From JAOXRU01 sp965247735 (GTDB lineage: Bacteria > Bacteroidota > Bacteroidia > Flavobacteriales > Flavobacteriaceae), in the NCBI GenBank assembly GCA_965247735.1, contig CBDFHN010000002.1, forward strand, positions 3,596,001-3,660,000: a stretch of DNA of 64,000 nt, written 5' to 3'. The notes below the pieces were generated by a model. The model was given only the letters and a program-made list of their open reading frames with translations, had not been told where the DNA came from and ran no database searches. This document shows positions 43,869 to 52,961 of the stretch, piece by piece. Position 1 is the first letter of the stretch; every line of letters begins with the position of its first letter. Both the position numbers and the translations under genes were made by a program.

Positions 43869-44447
43869 TCAAGCATTTTTTTTTGAAACATATCTTAGTT
43901 CCATTATTTTAAGAAAACCAACTAATAAAAAGCAGGATATAGCTCCGACAGTATGCAAAAATGCTAATGATAAACCAATTATATAAATGAATAAAAAAAG
44001 AAAATCTTTAAGGTTTCTTTTTAGGAGGAGAATAGCTGTAGATTTCTCTCCATATAATTTAACGATTGCACTTTTTAAGAGTATTAATGCTATTTCACAC
44101 ATTAAAAGTATAAAACCATATAGGATAACAGGGGCACCATCTTTATGATTATCACTGTTTCCTATCCAAGAAGTTGTAAACGGAATTAAAGACAGCCAAA
44201 ACAATAAGTGCAAATTTGCCCATAAAATATTCTTGTTTATTTTTGTTGAAATTTTAAATAATTGGTGGTGACTATACCAATAAATACTTACATATAAAAA
44301 ACTAGCTAAATAACAAATAAAGGTAGGAGCTATCTGAAAAAGTGCCTCAAATTCCGCTTCCTTTGGTGGTTCTAATTCTAAAACCATAATGGTAATAATA
44401 ATAGCTAGTACACCATCACTAAATGCTTCTAGTCGTCCAGATCTCAT
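43869..44447 (-). CDS. TMEM175-like potassium channel family (DUF1211) protein
   Basis: This 192-residue protein starts with SGRLEAFSDGVLAIIITIMV, the RxxxFSDGVxxIxxT signature of TMEM175/DUF1211, with five or six membrane helices in total. Bacterial members form potassium-selective channels. It is leftward, 41 bp after the next gene's stop. No partner required. Confidence 0.9.
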   Translation of the reverse strand: MRSGRLEAFSDGVLAIIITIMVLELEPPKEAEFEALFQIAPTFICYLASFLYVSIYWYSHHQLFKISTKINKNILWANLHLLFWLSLIPFTTSWIGNSDNHKDGAPVILYGFILLMCEIALILLKSAIVKLYGEKSTAILLLKRNLKDFLFLFIYIIGLSLAFLHTVGAISCFLLVGFLKIMELRYVSKKNA

Positions 44448-44487
44448 TTGTTATTTTTAATTTCTTTAAGAGTTTTAAAATCGCTGT

Positions 44488-44889
44488 TTACTTGTAGTAA
44501 TTTCTATCATCAGGCGCTTCGTTTAAAGTAAATGTATGTTGGTATTCAGGATTATACACATTTAAGATGGTGTAGGTTCCTGATGTTTTCCAAGAGCCTT
44601 CTGTCCAGCTACCGTCGGCATTCAATAGTTTTTCTATTTGTTGTGTTTGAATTAATACCCGTCCCCAAAACAACCATTTTCCCTCAATATTATGTGCAAA
44701 AAAAACGCGTACCGGATCTATTTGAAAAATTCTAGCAGCTGGTTTGTTTTTAAATTCAAAAATTTTTCCTGCTACGTCTTCTGTTTTTATTGGATTTTTT
44801 TGATGTTTTTTAAGGTCAAAAATCTCGATAGGAAATCCCTGCGCTGTGGTTAATTCTAAGGTGTCATTAATCTCTATAAAGCTTCCCAT
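44488..44889 (-). CDS. Unknown small cytoplasmic protein (133 aa)
   Basis: The 133-residue protein is beta-rich (LTTAQGFPIEIFDLKKHQKN, IFQIDPVRVFFAHNIEGKWL, FWGRVLIQ, SGTYTILNVYNPEYQHTFTL) with no signal peptide or membrane span. No family recognised. It might be a regulator-type protein with an HNH-like or ASCH-like fold, but nothing supports that firmly. Confidence 0.6.
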   Translation of the reverse strand: MGSFIEINDTLELTTAQGFPIEIFDLKKHQKNPIKTEDVAGKIFEFKNKPAARIFQIDPVRVFFAHNIEGKWLFWGRVLIQTQQIEKLLNADGSWTEGSWKTSGTYTILNVYNPEYQHTFTLNEAPDDRNYYK

Positions 44890-45048
44890 AATTTTTATTA
44901 TTTTTGATTTGTCCTTGATTTTTTGTTTAGAATATGTTTATCACCTTTTAAAGTTATGGAACAAGGCTGTGTTAAGTAGCCTTGGTATTAAACTCCTTTG
45001 CGTGTTATACTTTTTACCTTTTATCGTTTTGCATTCATAAATTTGATT

Positions 45049-45609
45049 TTAAAAAGAACGAATAGCACGAACACGACACTGATGATTTTTAAGGTCTGTA
45101 AATATATTTCCAATAAGAAAATATTGTGCCCAAGCGAAATTAAGGTCTAGCTCGGTAGAACTCCAATAGAAGTCACTAGCAAAATTTCCAATATTTTTAT
45201 TAGGCGATTCTGCCCCTCGACCAATATTGGAATACATTAAACTTAGCTCTTTTTTTGATGGCAGGTACCAATCTGAAAATCCTTCTAACACTAGTTCATA
45301 ACAAAGTTTTGCTGCATAAGAATCAACACCTTGACTGACTACAATTTTTGCGGTATTTGCTTTTCCCGAACCTACAATGCTATCAAAAGATTTAGTATTT
45401 GTAAAAGCTCCATGATGCCATTGTGTACCTGTACTTTGATCTTTGGCAGCACATACCAATCCGTGTTTTTGCGTTGCATCTAAATAGAAAACAATGCCCC
45501 CTAGTTCAGGGACATTCTGGCCAATTTTATATTTGGATGAATTCTTACTTTGTGAAAAAGAACTCATCGTTGCTAAAAGTGATAAAATCAATATAATATT
45601 TCGTCTCAT
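45049..45609 (-). CDS. Secreted DUF1566 (Lcl-like C-terminal) protein
   Basis: The 186-residue protein has a signal peptide (LSLLATMSSFSQ) and the DUF1566 core: GGIVFYLDATQKHGLVCAAK, ELVLEGFSDWYLPSKKELSL, FYWSSTELDLNFAWAQYFL and the closing RVRAIRSF. Members are surface or periplasmic lectin-like proteins. It ends a tight five-gene leftward operon that starts at 50553. Confidence 0.85.
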   Translation of the reverse strand: MRRNIILILSLLATMSSFSQSKNSSKYKIGQNVPELGGIVFYLDATQKHGLVCAAKDQSTGTQWHHGAFTNTKSFDSIVGSGKANTAKIVVSQGVDSYAAKLCYELVLEGFSDWYLPSKKELSLMYSNIGRGAESPNKNIGNFASDFYWSSTELDLNFAWAQYFLIGNIFTDLKNHQCRVRAIRSF

Positions 45610-45636
45610 AGTATTAAATTTTAATAATGTTAGTAG

Positions 45637-46770
45637 TTAAATCATTCTAAAACTTGGTGCATAATTTTCGGATTTTCCAGGAATGGGAGTTTTAATCAGT
45701 GGCAATGCGTATTTTTCTAGCTTAAACATTACCTCTATGGCATTTACTAAAGCAGCTTGCCCTCTTCCATTAATAGCCCAAGCATCTTCTAAAAGCTTTA
45801 CTAGTTCGGTATAGGCTTCATTAAAACTTTTGGTCAAATGCCAAACTTCTGGAGATACACTTCCTTTTAGATAGCCTTCATCTGGAACTCTAGCAATAGT
45901 ATAGGTTTCGGGACGCGGATTTGCATCTTTAAAGTAATATTTATCTCCTTCTTGAATAATTTTCTTTTCGTAATAAACTTCCCAAAATCGGTAAAAATGA
46001 GCCAAATTATCCATTCCTGTACTTGCTGGACTTACATCTTCTGAACCTTCACCTTGTTCCTTTATCATGTCTATAGCTTTTGAAACACTGGTAGCATCCG
46101 CCATTACCCACCAGGATAAAGGACCAGCTAACTGTCTTTCCACATCCATTTTTGGTTGTAAATCTTGAAACAACTCATTAATTCGGTCATATAATTCTCC
46201 TATTGTAGCATTATGTGAATGATCTTTATTGTGTTTTCCTGGTTTTTTAGTCCCGTCTTTGGAATATAGGTTTCCTATATCTACAAGTTCGCCAGTATCA
46301 TAATCATAAATATCTGCAATTTCTTCGGGCAATTCAATCTCCATAAAATTCCGAAGTGAACAGTCATTTAAACCGTCTAAAAACAAAAATAATTTTGGAT
46401 GAACACCTCCAGGAAGCCCTGATGGAAAACTTAATCGTTCTTTTGTATTGTATATTTTCGGTTCCCCACCAAGACCTGCAATCATATTGCATACCATTGC
46501 CATGTGTAACATTTCTTCCTGAAAAATATTACGGATAGATTTTGCTACTTCACATTTGTTATCTTTAATGGTCCACATAGCTTGTAAGTAAATAGGGATG
46601 GTTGCAAATTCCAATACAACAGCACTATTTAAAAGTTCCTTTAATACATATAACTTATCTTCTTCTAGCTTTCCAACGGTTTTAGAATGTTGAATTAGTG
46701 CTTTTACATTGGTAGTTTTAAAAGCTTTTTCTTGAAAACTATTGATAAATTGTATTGTTTCTTCTGGCAT
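45637..46770 (-). CDS. Ferritin-like (PF12902, iminophenylpyruvate dimer synthase type) protein
   Basis: The 377-residue protein begins with a ferritin-like four-helix domain (LNSAVVLEFATIPIYLQAMW ... IRNIFQEEMLHMAMVCNMIA, with E and ExxH metal ligands). This is the PF12902 type found in VioB/RebD/StaD and in stand-alone bacterial proteins. A central segment (SHNATIGELYDRINELFQDL, QLAGPLSWWVMADATS) and a long helical C-terminus follow. Family members act on indole-pyruvate-type imines in natural product pathways, or have unknown oxidase roles. The gene is 7 bp after the GMC oxidoreductase gene, so the two probably work together. Confidence 0.82.
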   Translation of the reverse strand: MPEETIQFINSFQEKAFKTTNVKALIQHSKTVGKLEEDKLYVLKELLNSAVVLEFATIPIYLQAMWTIKDNKCEVAKSIRNIFQEEMLHMAMVCNMIAGLGGEPKIYNTKERLSFPSGLPGGVHPKLFLFLDGLNDCSLRNFMEIELPEEIADIYDYDTGELVDIGNLYSKDGTKKPGKHNKDHSHNATIGELYDRINELFQDLQPKMDVERQLAGPLSWWVMADATSVSKAIDMIKEQGEGSEDVSPASTGMDNLAHFYRFWEVYYEKKIIQEGDKYYFKDANPRPETYTIARVPDEGYLKGSVSPEVWHLTKSFNEAYTELVKLLEDAWAINGRGQAALVNAIEVMFKLEKYALPLIKTPIPGKSENYAPSFRMI

Positions 46771-46777
46771 ATTTTTT

Positions 46778-48379
46778 CTATTTCGTTGTTGATTTAATAA
46801 AATGATCTACCAATCTAAAAGCCATAGCTGTAAGGGTAAGTGTGGGGTTTACAGCACTTCCTGTGGGAAAAGCGGCATTGGAGCATATGTATAAGTTTTC
46901 AGTATTATGTACCTGCATAAATTTGTTAGTAACACTATTTTCTGGTGCGGTACCCATACGAGCTGTTCCAGTGGTATGATGTCCACCAGGTTTATCTACT
47001 CGAGAAGAAATTACCGCTAAACCCATTTTTTCTATCACAGCTTCTAATAACTTTAAACGGTCATTGGCATTTTTCATTTCTTCATCTGTTCTGCTAAAAT
47101 GGACTGTGGTCTGTGGCAACCCAAATCGATCTACCCCTGGTCTTGCTTCCAGTCTATTGCTATGTTTTCCTTTTTCTTCTAAAAAAGCTTGAAGATTAAT
47201 GGTCATTTCGCCGTAAACGATCTCATCAATTTCAGCTCTTGTTTTTCCATCTATCATTAATTGAGCAATATCGGTATTGGGAGTTGCTCGGTTTTTAAAC
47301 ATAAAAATCTTACCTTTTTTTTGATGTTCTTTTGTATTGTAACTATGTGTCATTAATGTAGGAAAATCATATTCTTGAAACCATCCGTTTGGATTAGCTT
47401 TTGCTTTTCCAACAACATTTAACATGGAATGCGATACTACAAATCGGCCTACTAAATCATGATCGTTGCCAATACCATCTTTCCAGAACTTGTTTTTAGA
47501 AGCTCGTAATAATTTTGGCACATTATATGCTCCTGAGGCTAGAATAATAGTGTTTCCAGAAACGGTATACTTCTCTCCTGTAAGGTTGTTGGTATAACTT
47601 ATCGATTCCATTTTTGATTTGCTGCTAGCATTTACTTCATGTACGGGAGCATTAATACGCACTTCAAAATTGACAAATCGGCTATCGTTTTTTAAATCAT
47701 CTAATACATATTGGGCATTAAACCTACCTCCAATAGGACAATATTTGCAAGTTCCTGTAGTCATACATTTTCGATAACGTGCAATCGGCATTTTTCCTGA
47801 TTTGATCTTGCTTTTTGTACCTGGATCAATATCTCCATCTTGATAGGTGACATCCATTTGTTCCCATGATTTAAGCATTGCACCATCTGCAGCCGTCCAT
47901 TCAAAAGGAGGCACAGGATATGGCTTTGATCTAGGGAACCAATCTTCTTTTTCATCACCACATACCGATAAATAACTTTCCGCTTGGTTATAATATGTTT
48001 CTAGATCTTCATAATTAATTGGCCAATCAGCACCTTCACCAGTATTGGTAAATAAGTTAAAATCTTCTGGTTTGAAGCGTAAGCACCAAGCTCCCCAGTG
48101 CATGGTAGATCCTCCATATGCTTTTACCCGAACACCATCTGTTTGGTAAGGAATATTTCCAGTAGATCCAGCCTCCCATTTCTGATCGTATGTAAATGTA
48201 TATGGTCGTTCTTCTTTAGTAATATAATCCCACCAAAAACGCCTGTCTTTGGCTATAATTTCTGGGCCTGCTTCTAAAATTAAGATGGATGTATCGTGTT
48301 TGTGTTCTAGCAAACCTTTTGCTACAGTTGCAGCAGCAACACCACCACCAACGATTACGAAGTCAAATTTATTTTTCAT
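46778..48379 (-). CDS. GMC family FAD-dependent oxidoreductase
   Basis: Start taken at the ATG at 48379 (MKNKFDFVIVGGGVAAATVA): the longer frame up to 48427 lies in the previous gene. The 533-residue protein has the Rossmann FAD motif GGGVAAATVA, GGSTMHWGAWCLRF (GMC signature 1), ILASGAYNVPKLL (signature 2 type), and a C-terminal GMC_oxred_C domain with GGHHTTGTARMGTAPENSV and PTGSAVNPTLTLTAMAFRL, including the active-site His/Asn pair. It oxidises alcohols or sugars, substrate unknown. It is flanked by a small partner subunit gene (11-bp overlap) and the ferritin-like gene. Confidence 0.9.
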   Translation of the reverse strand: MKNKFDFVIVGGGVAAATVAKGLLEHKHDTSILILEAGPEIIAKDRRFWWDYITKEERPYTFTYDQKWEAGSTGNIPYQTDGVRVKAYGGSTMHWGAWCLRFKPEDFNLFTNTGEGADWPINYEDLETYYNQAESYLSVCGDEKEDWFPRSKPYPVPPFEWTAADGAMLKSWEQMDVTYQDGDIDPGTKSKIKSGKMPIARYRKCMTTGTCKYCPIGGRFNAQYVLDDLKNDSRFVNFEVRINAPVHEVNASSKSKMESISYTNNLTGEKYTVSGNTIILASGAYNVPKLLRASKNKFWKDGIGNDHDLVGRFVVSHSMLNVVGKAKANPNGWFQEYDFPTLMTHSYNTKEHQKKGKIFMFKNRATPNTDIAQLMIDGKTRAEIDEIVYGEMTINLQAFLEEKGKHSNRLEARPGVDRFGLPQTTVHFSRTDEEMKNANDRLKLLEAVIEKMGLAVISSRVDKPGGHHTTGTARMGTAPENSVTNKFMQVHNTENLYICSNAAFPTGSAVNPTLTLTAMAFRLVDHFIKSTTK

Positions 48380-48914
48380 TCTTATCGTTTTTTTGATTAG
48401 TAGTATTAGGTTCATATGCCCGTACACTAGGAATACGATTGTAGCGTGTTCCTCCTAAAAAGCCATGGTAGTTACGGGCCTGTTCTCCACCATTTTTTTC
48501 TCCCCAACTTTTAAATCCGCCTGCTGTTATTTGTACTCTTATAAATTCGTTAACCACATAGATTTTACAATGTGCCAAACGTGTGGTTGGTGGAGCATTA
48601 TTATCCACTTCACTTTCAAAAAAGAGTTTATGAAATGCTTCTTTTTCTCCATATTGTTGATACAACTCGTTTAATACGTATATGGCATTTACATATTCGC
48701 CAGTATAGTTAGGCGCATTTTCGGTTTTTGCTTTTATCATTTCATACCAGGAACTTCTTTGATTATTGGACTCATAAATGGTATTAAACCAGTTTTCGCC
48801 GATTGCCTCAAATATTTTCCATAGTGCTTCTTTATTTTCATAAGTAAGGTCTTGACCTTCAGCAAAAATTAATCCTGATGAAATGTTTTCGTTGCAAACA
48901 AAGCCTCCTATCAT
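48369..48914 (-). CDS. Probable small subunit of the GMC oxidoreductase
   Basis: The 181-residue protein has no signal peptide. Its closing half, IYVVNEFIRVQITAGGFKSW, then GFLGGTRYNRIPSVRAYEPN, looks like a short accessory protein found beside GMC oxidoreductases. Its 3' end overlaps the GMC gene by 11 bp, so translation is probably coupled. The assignment as a partner is by context; the Gluconate_2-dh3 family is a possibility I could not confirm. Confidence 0.6.
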   Translation of the reverse strand: MIGGFVCNENISSGLIFAEGQDLTYENKEALWKIFEAIGENWFNTIYESNNQRSSWYEMIKAKTENAPNYTGEYVNAIYVLNELYQQYGEKEAFHKLFFESEVDNNAPPTTRLAHCKIYVVNEFIRVQITAGGFKSWGEKNGGEQARNYHGFLGGTRYNRIPSVRAYEPNTTNQKNDKNEK

Positions 48915-48945
48915 GTTGTATGTTTTTTTTGATTATTAGAGTTGA

Positions 48946-50553
48946 TTAACGAAATAATTCACGTTCCATTAAGTGTTGCGTTCCTTTCTTGAAATAGATA
49001 TTTGTCCAAGAATTATCTGTTGTCAAATAATCACTAAACTTTCTTTCGTCCATACCATGATTGGCCATTTGATCTATAAATTCATAATGGTTAAATAGTC
49101 TGGTAAATTCTGTGAGATAAACATCTACCACTTCTGTATTTCCTCGAATTATGATCATGTTTTCATCATTGTTTTTGGTAGAACTTTCCGAAAAATTTGC
49201 AGAACCCGTAATTAGAGTTGGATCATCTGTTAAGGGATCAAGAAATAAATATTTGGTATGTAAATACTTCACATGATCATTTAACCCAGTGAGATGTTCG
49301 GCTTCCCAATTCTGCAAGCCTTCTTCTTCTATTTCTCTTTCATTTAAAATTGCACCCAATGCAATTCTATTGTTTTTTGTATCCTTAAACTGATCATAGG
49401 TATTGCCTTCATGTTCTAATAATATGTAGCGAAGCGATTTGTCTTCAACACTTAAGATTTGCGCAAAGTCTTTATTGACACCAAAAGCAGCGGTAAACCC
49501 AATCGATTTTTTTGCATTTTCAATTTGTTGCCCATACCATTCCAATACGCTTAAATCTTCTCTTGGACTAAAAATGGGTGTAATTCCTTTTGCTACCTTA
49601 CCTTTAGGTGTTGGGGTGTATTTATCGTTTTCTGGACGAATTTCTTTCATTTCTGGGTTTTTAGAAAGACGTGTCCAATAGCTCATATAGTCAGAAGCGA
49701 TAGTAGTATCTCTTACGATATGACCAACATTAGATTGTCCAAAAATACCTCCTTTTGTGAAATTGGTAGAACCCATCCAAACTTCTTTAGGTTTGCCTTT
49801 GTATAAAAGGATGATATATTTGTTGTGTTTTATGGACGAATTTGCTGATCTCGGAATCATTAATTTATTAACTCCAGGTACTTTTGCTGTAGCTTTATCG
49901 GTGCTTTCCCAAGGCCCTCTTTTACTCCTGTCATAAATAATTTTTACATCAGCGCCACTTTTGGAAGCATCATATAATGCTTGAATAACGGGGACATGAT
50001 CAAATTCATATGCTGCTACACGTAAGGAATACTCTTTCCCTTTTGCTTGCCCTATAAATGCCAACATAGCTTCTTCTAATCCTCGAGACAGCCATTTATA
50101 AGCTTCATTATTTGGAACTTTATCTGGGTTTTTATTATCAAATTTTTCAGAATAACCCTGTCCAACAGTTCCTCTATTAAAAAACACACCATGTGTTCCA
50201 GAATTAGGATCTTCGGTGGTTATTGTTATGGTAATTTCAGTTCCATTTTTTAGATTTTTTGGAGTTCCATAAACTGGTGTTGCAGCATATTCATACTCCG
50301 TATTAGGAGTTGCTTTATAGTCTCCCCAAAGAAATGCTTGAATTATATTTAGATCACTTTTTTTGCTTTCATTTTCGAACTCTTTAAAACCTTTTAAGTT
50401 TACTGTGTTCCCAGAAGAAATTTCTTTGCGTTTTAAAATAAAGCCTAGTAATCCTTTTCTAGTATTTGCATCCACATCTAAACATAGAAGTACAACATGT
50501 GTTCCAGCAATTATATGTAGGGAAACACCATTCGCATTATTTCGTAATCTCAT
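48946..50553 (-). CDS. Phospholipase D-like protein with two HKD motifs
   Basis: The 535-residue protein has an N-terminal beta-rich domain of about 190 residues (LHIIAGTHVVLLCLDVDANT; TATYEYAATPVYGTPKNL-like strands) and two PLD catalytic half-sites: SIKHNKYIILLYKGK with GSTNFT, and LHTKYLFLDPLTDDP with GSANFS. Members hydrolyse phospholipid head groups or nucleic acids; the substrate is unknown. It has no clear signal peptide. First gene of the leftward operon ending at 45049. Confidence 0.85.
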   Translation of the reverse strand: MRLRNNANGVSLHIIAGTHVVLLCLDVDANTRKGLLGFILKRKEISSGNTVNLKGFKEFENESKKSDLNIIQAFLWGDYKATPNTEYEYAATPVYGTPKNLKNGTEITITITTEDPNSGTHGVFFNRGTVGQGYSEKFDNKNPDKVPNNEAYKWLSRGLEEAMLAFIGQAKGKEYSLRVAAYEFDHVPVIQALYDASKSGADVKIIYDRSKRGPWESTDKATAKVPGVNKLMIPRSANSSIKHNKYIILLYKGKPKEVWMGSTNFTKGGIFGQSNVGHIVRDTTIASDYMSYWTRLSKNPEMKEIRPENDKYTPTPKGKVAKGITPIFSPREDLSVLEWYGQQIENAKKSIGFTAAFGVNKDFAQILSVEDKSLRYILLEHEGNTYDQFKDTKNNRIALGAILNEREIEEEGLQNWEAEHLTGLNDHVKYLHTKYLFLDPLTDDPTLITGSANFSESSTKNNDENMIIIRGNTEVVDVYLTEFTRLFNHYEFIDQMANHGMDERKFSDYLTTDNSWTNIYFKKGTQHLMERELFR

Positions 50554-51273
50554 AGGCTCAGTATTTAATTTGGTTTGATAATTTATTCAGTACTATGTAC
50601 AAAAGCTATTTGATAGCTATTTTTATCCTCTATATTTTGTGTTTTGCTGTATTTAAATACTTTGTTATTGGGCACTAAAAATCCTGTCGAAAAATTGAAT
50701 GTAATTTTCGATGCTTTTGCGTCATTGGTTTAGAGGAAAGTTTAAAAACTTAAGAGAAACATTAAGCTTTTTTTGCTTAAGACCTTAAGGGTATTGTGCC
50801 AATAGTTATTGGTTTCCAATTGATTCCTACGTAAAAAATCGGCAACAGTATAAATATAGTAAAAATTACCTTACAAATTTAACATTGTGTCGTATTTTTT
50901 CACAACAACATTTAAATAAGAGATATAATCTTAATGGCGTAACGAAAATTTTAAAGATACTTATTTGTTAAGCATGTATTGATGGATATAGCGATACGTT
51001 GAGGTGTAATGAGTTTTATAATTCAGAAAAGCTATATCAAGGAGAGTAGTATTGTTAGGTGTAATTTTCTTTATTAAAGTTCTATATAAACAGCAATTAT
51101 TTTAATTCTAATTAATAAATATTTTGTTTGTGACACTGTTTGTATTCTTAACAAACAGTGTACTGCTTTACATTTTGTTATAAAAAATATGCTGGAAAGG
51201 AAATATTAGTATTCATGAACTTTGAAGTAAATTAATCTAATAGAAGTACAATTCTTATGCTTTTAGGTAAAGG
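50554..51273. other. 720-bp gene-free stretch
   Basis: No credible gene on either strand. It holds small inverted repeats: AGCTAT/ATAGCT at 50604-50618 with a T-run after it, a shorter AAGC/GCTT hairpin near 50767, and a 10-bp perfect stem at 51134-51160. The promoter of the phospholipase operon should lie in the left part. Otherwise nothing is recognised. Confidence 0.5.
51134..51160. promoter_or_regulatory. 10-bp perfect hairpin/operator in gene-free stretch
   Basis: CACTGTTTGT, a 7-nt loop and ACAAACAGTG form a perfect inverted repeat. No T-run follows on either side, so it looks more like an operator or an RNA structure than a terminator. It is 114 bp from the stop of the leftward CoA-transferase gene. 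Confidence 0.35.
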
Positions 51274-52557
51274 TTATAATTTAAAACGCTCAAAAGCTGC
51301 TTTTTCTAAATTTTCTTGATGATTTGGATGTGCAATAGAAATCAGCAATTTGGCACGTTGTTTTAAGCTTTTCCCGAAGAGGTTTACAATTCCATTTTCT
51401 GTAACCACATAGTGTACATGTGCACGTGTTGTAGTTACTCCAGCACCTTCTTTAAGGAAAGCTGCAATCTTTGATGCTCCTTTATTGGTAACGGATGGCA
51501 TGGCAAAAATTGGTTTCCCTTGATGTGATAATGCTGCGCCTCTCATAAAATCCATTTGTCCGCCTACTCCTGAATATTGGAATTTTCCGATAGTATCTGC
51601 ACAAATTTGTCCAGTTAAGTCTATTTCAATTGCACTATTAATGGCTACAACCTTTGGATTCTGCTTTATTAATGCCGTATCATTGGTATAGGCAGCTTCT
51701 TTAAAATGTACAATGGGATTGTCGTCAATAAAATCATATAATTTTTGAGTACCTACTGCAAAACAGGTTACAATTTTACCAGTTTTTATTTCTTTTTCAC
51801 TTCCTGTAATGATTCCCTTTTCAATTAAGGGAAGTATACCATCAGAGAACATTTCGGTATGAATACCGAGATTTTTATGATTTTGGAGGTTGTTTAGAAC
51901 TACATTTGGAATGTTTCCTATTCCCATTTGCAATGTAGAACCATCATCGATAAGCCCCGCTACGTAGTTACCTATTTTTTCTTCAATAGCAGTTGGTGTT
52001 GTTGGAGCGCTGCTATGTAATGGGTGATTAACTTCTACAGCAAAATCTATATTTTTAATATGGATGATACCATCTCCATGGGTTCTAGGAACACAAGGGT
52101 TTATTTGAGCGATTACTTTTTTTGCAGTTTGTATTGCTGGTAAGGTAATATCAACCGAAGTACCTAAAGAACAATACCCATGTTTGTCTGGAGGTGATAC
52201 TTGAATAAAAGCGACATCAAGTGGCAGAATATTTCTACGAAACAACCAGTGTATTTCACTTAAAAAAATAGGAATGTAATCTCCGTTATTTGTGTTAACT
52301 CCTTTTCTAACATTACCGCCAACAAAACAACTAGAGAGTTTAAAAGCATCGGAATAGGGAGCATCCATATATTTGGCTTCCCCTTCTGTATGCATTTGTA
52401 TGATGTTAACATCTTGTAATTCGGAATACCTTTCGCAAAGGGCATTGATTAGAATATTTGGAGTCATAGCTGCTCCTTGAAAAAAAACGGTGTCACCCGA
52501 TTTAACGTATGACACTGCTTCTGTGGAGCTTATGTTTTTGTAAGTATAGCTTTGCAT
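51274..52557 (-). CDS. Acetyl-CoA hydrolase/4-hydroxybutyrate CoA-transferase family protein
   Basis: Start chosen at the ATG at 52557 (MQSYTYKNISSTEAVSYV), where family similarity begins. The longer frame up to 52578 adds only seven residues. The 427-residue enzyme shows the family pattern: VKSGDTVFFQGAAMTPNIL, QVSPPDKHGYCSLGTSVDI, GDGIIHIKNIDFAVEVNHPL, DDGSTLQMGIGNIPNVVLN, HTEMFSDGILPLIEKGII, GVGGQMDFMRGAALSHQGKP and TTRAHVHYVVTENGIVNLFG. It moves CoA between acyl groups or hydrolyses acetyl-CoA, probably in energy metabolism or acetate formation. It is transcribed alone. Confidence 0.9.
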   Translation of the reverse strand: MQSYTYKNISSTEAVSYVKSGDTVFFQGAAMTPNILINALCERYSELQDVNIIQMHTEGEAKYMDAPYSDAFKLSSCFVGGNVRKGVNTNNGDYIPIFLSEIHWLFRRNILPLDVAFIQVSPPDKHGYCSLGTSVDITLPAIQTAKKVIAQINPCVPRTHGDGIIHIKNIDFAVEVNHPLHSSAPTTPTAIEEKIGNYVAGLIDDGSTLQMGIGNIPNVVLNNLQNHKNLGIHTEMFSDGILPLIEKGIITGSEKEIKTGKIVTCFAVGTQKLYDFIDDNPIVHFKEAAYTNDTALIKQNPKVVAINSAIEIDLTGQICADTIGKFQYSGVGGQMDFMRGAALSHQGKPIFAMPSVTNKGASKIAAFLKEGAGVTTTRAHVHYVVTENGIVNLFGKSLKQRAKLLISIAHPNHQENLEKAAFERFKL

Positions 52558-52578
52558 TTTGTGATAATTTTTATGCAA

Positions 52579-52961
52579 AGTTTAGTTAATCTAGGATAAA
52601 TTTAGATGATAATTGTCAGTTTATTGTTTAAACTACGCTGCGATAAATTTATTTAAATGGTGATTATTGATGTGAATAATCCATTGGTTAAAATTAAACC
52701 TTCGTTCTTTTGGTACCACGCAATATGCCAAAAAATCATGATGTAAATAGTGTTTTTTAACTACCATAGCTTTGTTTTTTAGGTTGATATTATTTACTTA
52801 TACCCCAAATTTAGCGATTACCTTATCTTTTTTGAACCGTTTGATGACAGGAGGAAGGTTTGAGTCGATAAGCTGCTATGGTATACCGATATCTTAAAAA
52901 AAGGTTAAAAATAACGGTGATTGTTGCCGATGAATGGATTTTTTTTAAACCATATGGTATT
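52579..52961. other. 383-bp gap between CoA-transferase and copper receptor
   Basis: AT-rich. It contains a possible 44-codon leftward ORF (52633-52767) with no family match and no supporting spacing. No clear terminator downstream of the receptor gene (its stop is at 52962). Confidence 0.5.

Noticed and set aside
52633..52767. 44-codon leftward ORF, His-rich
   Set aside because: No family match, no supporting spacing, no visible start signals; may be chance.
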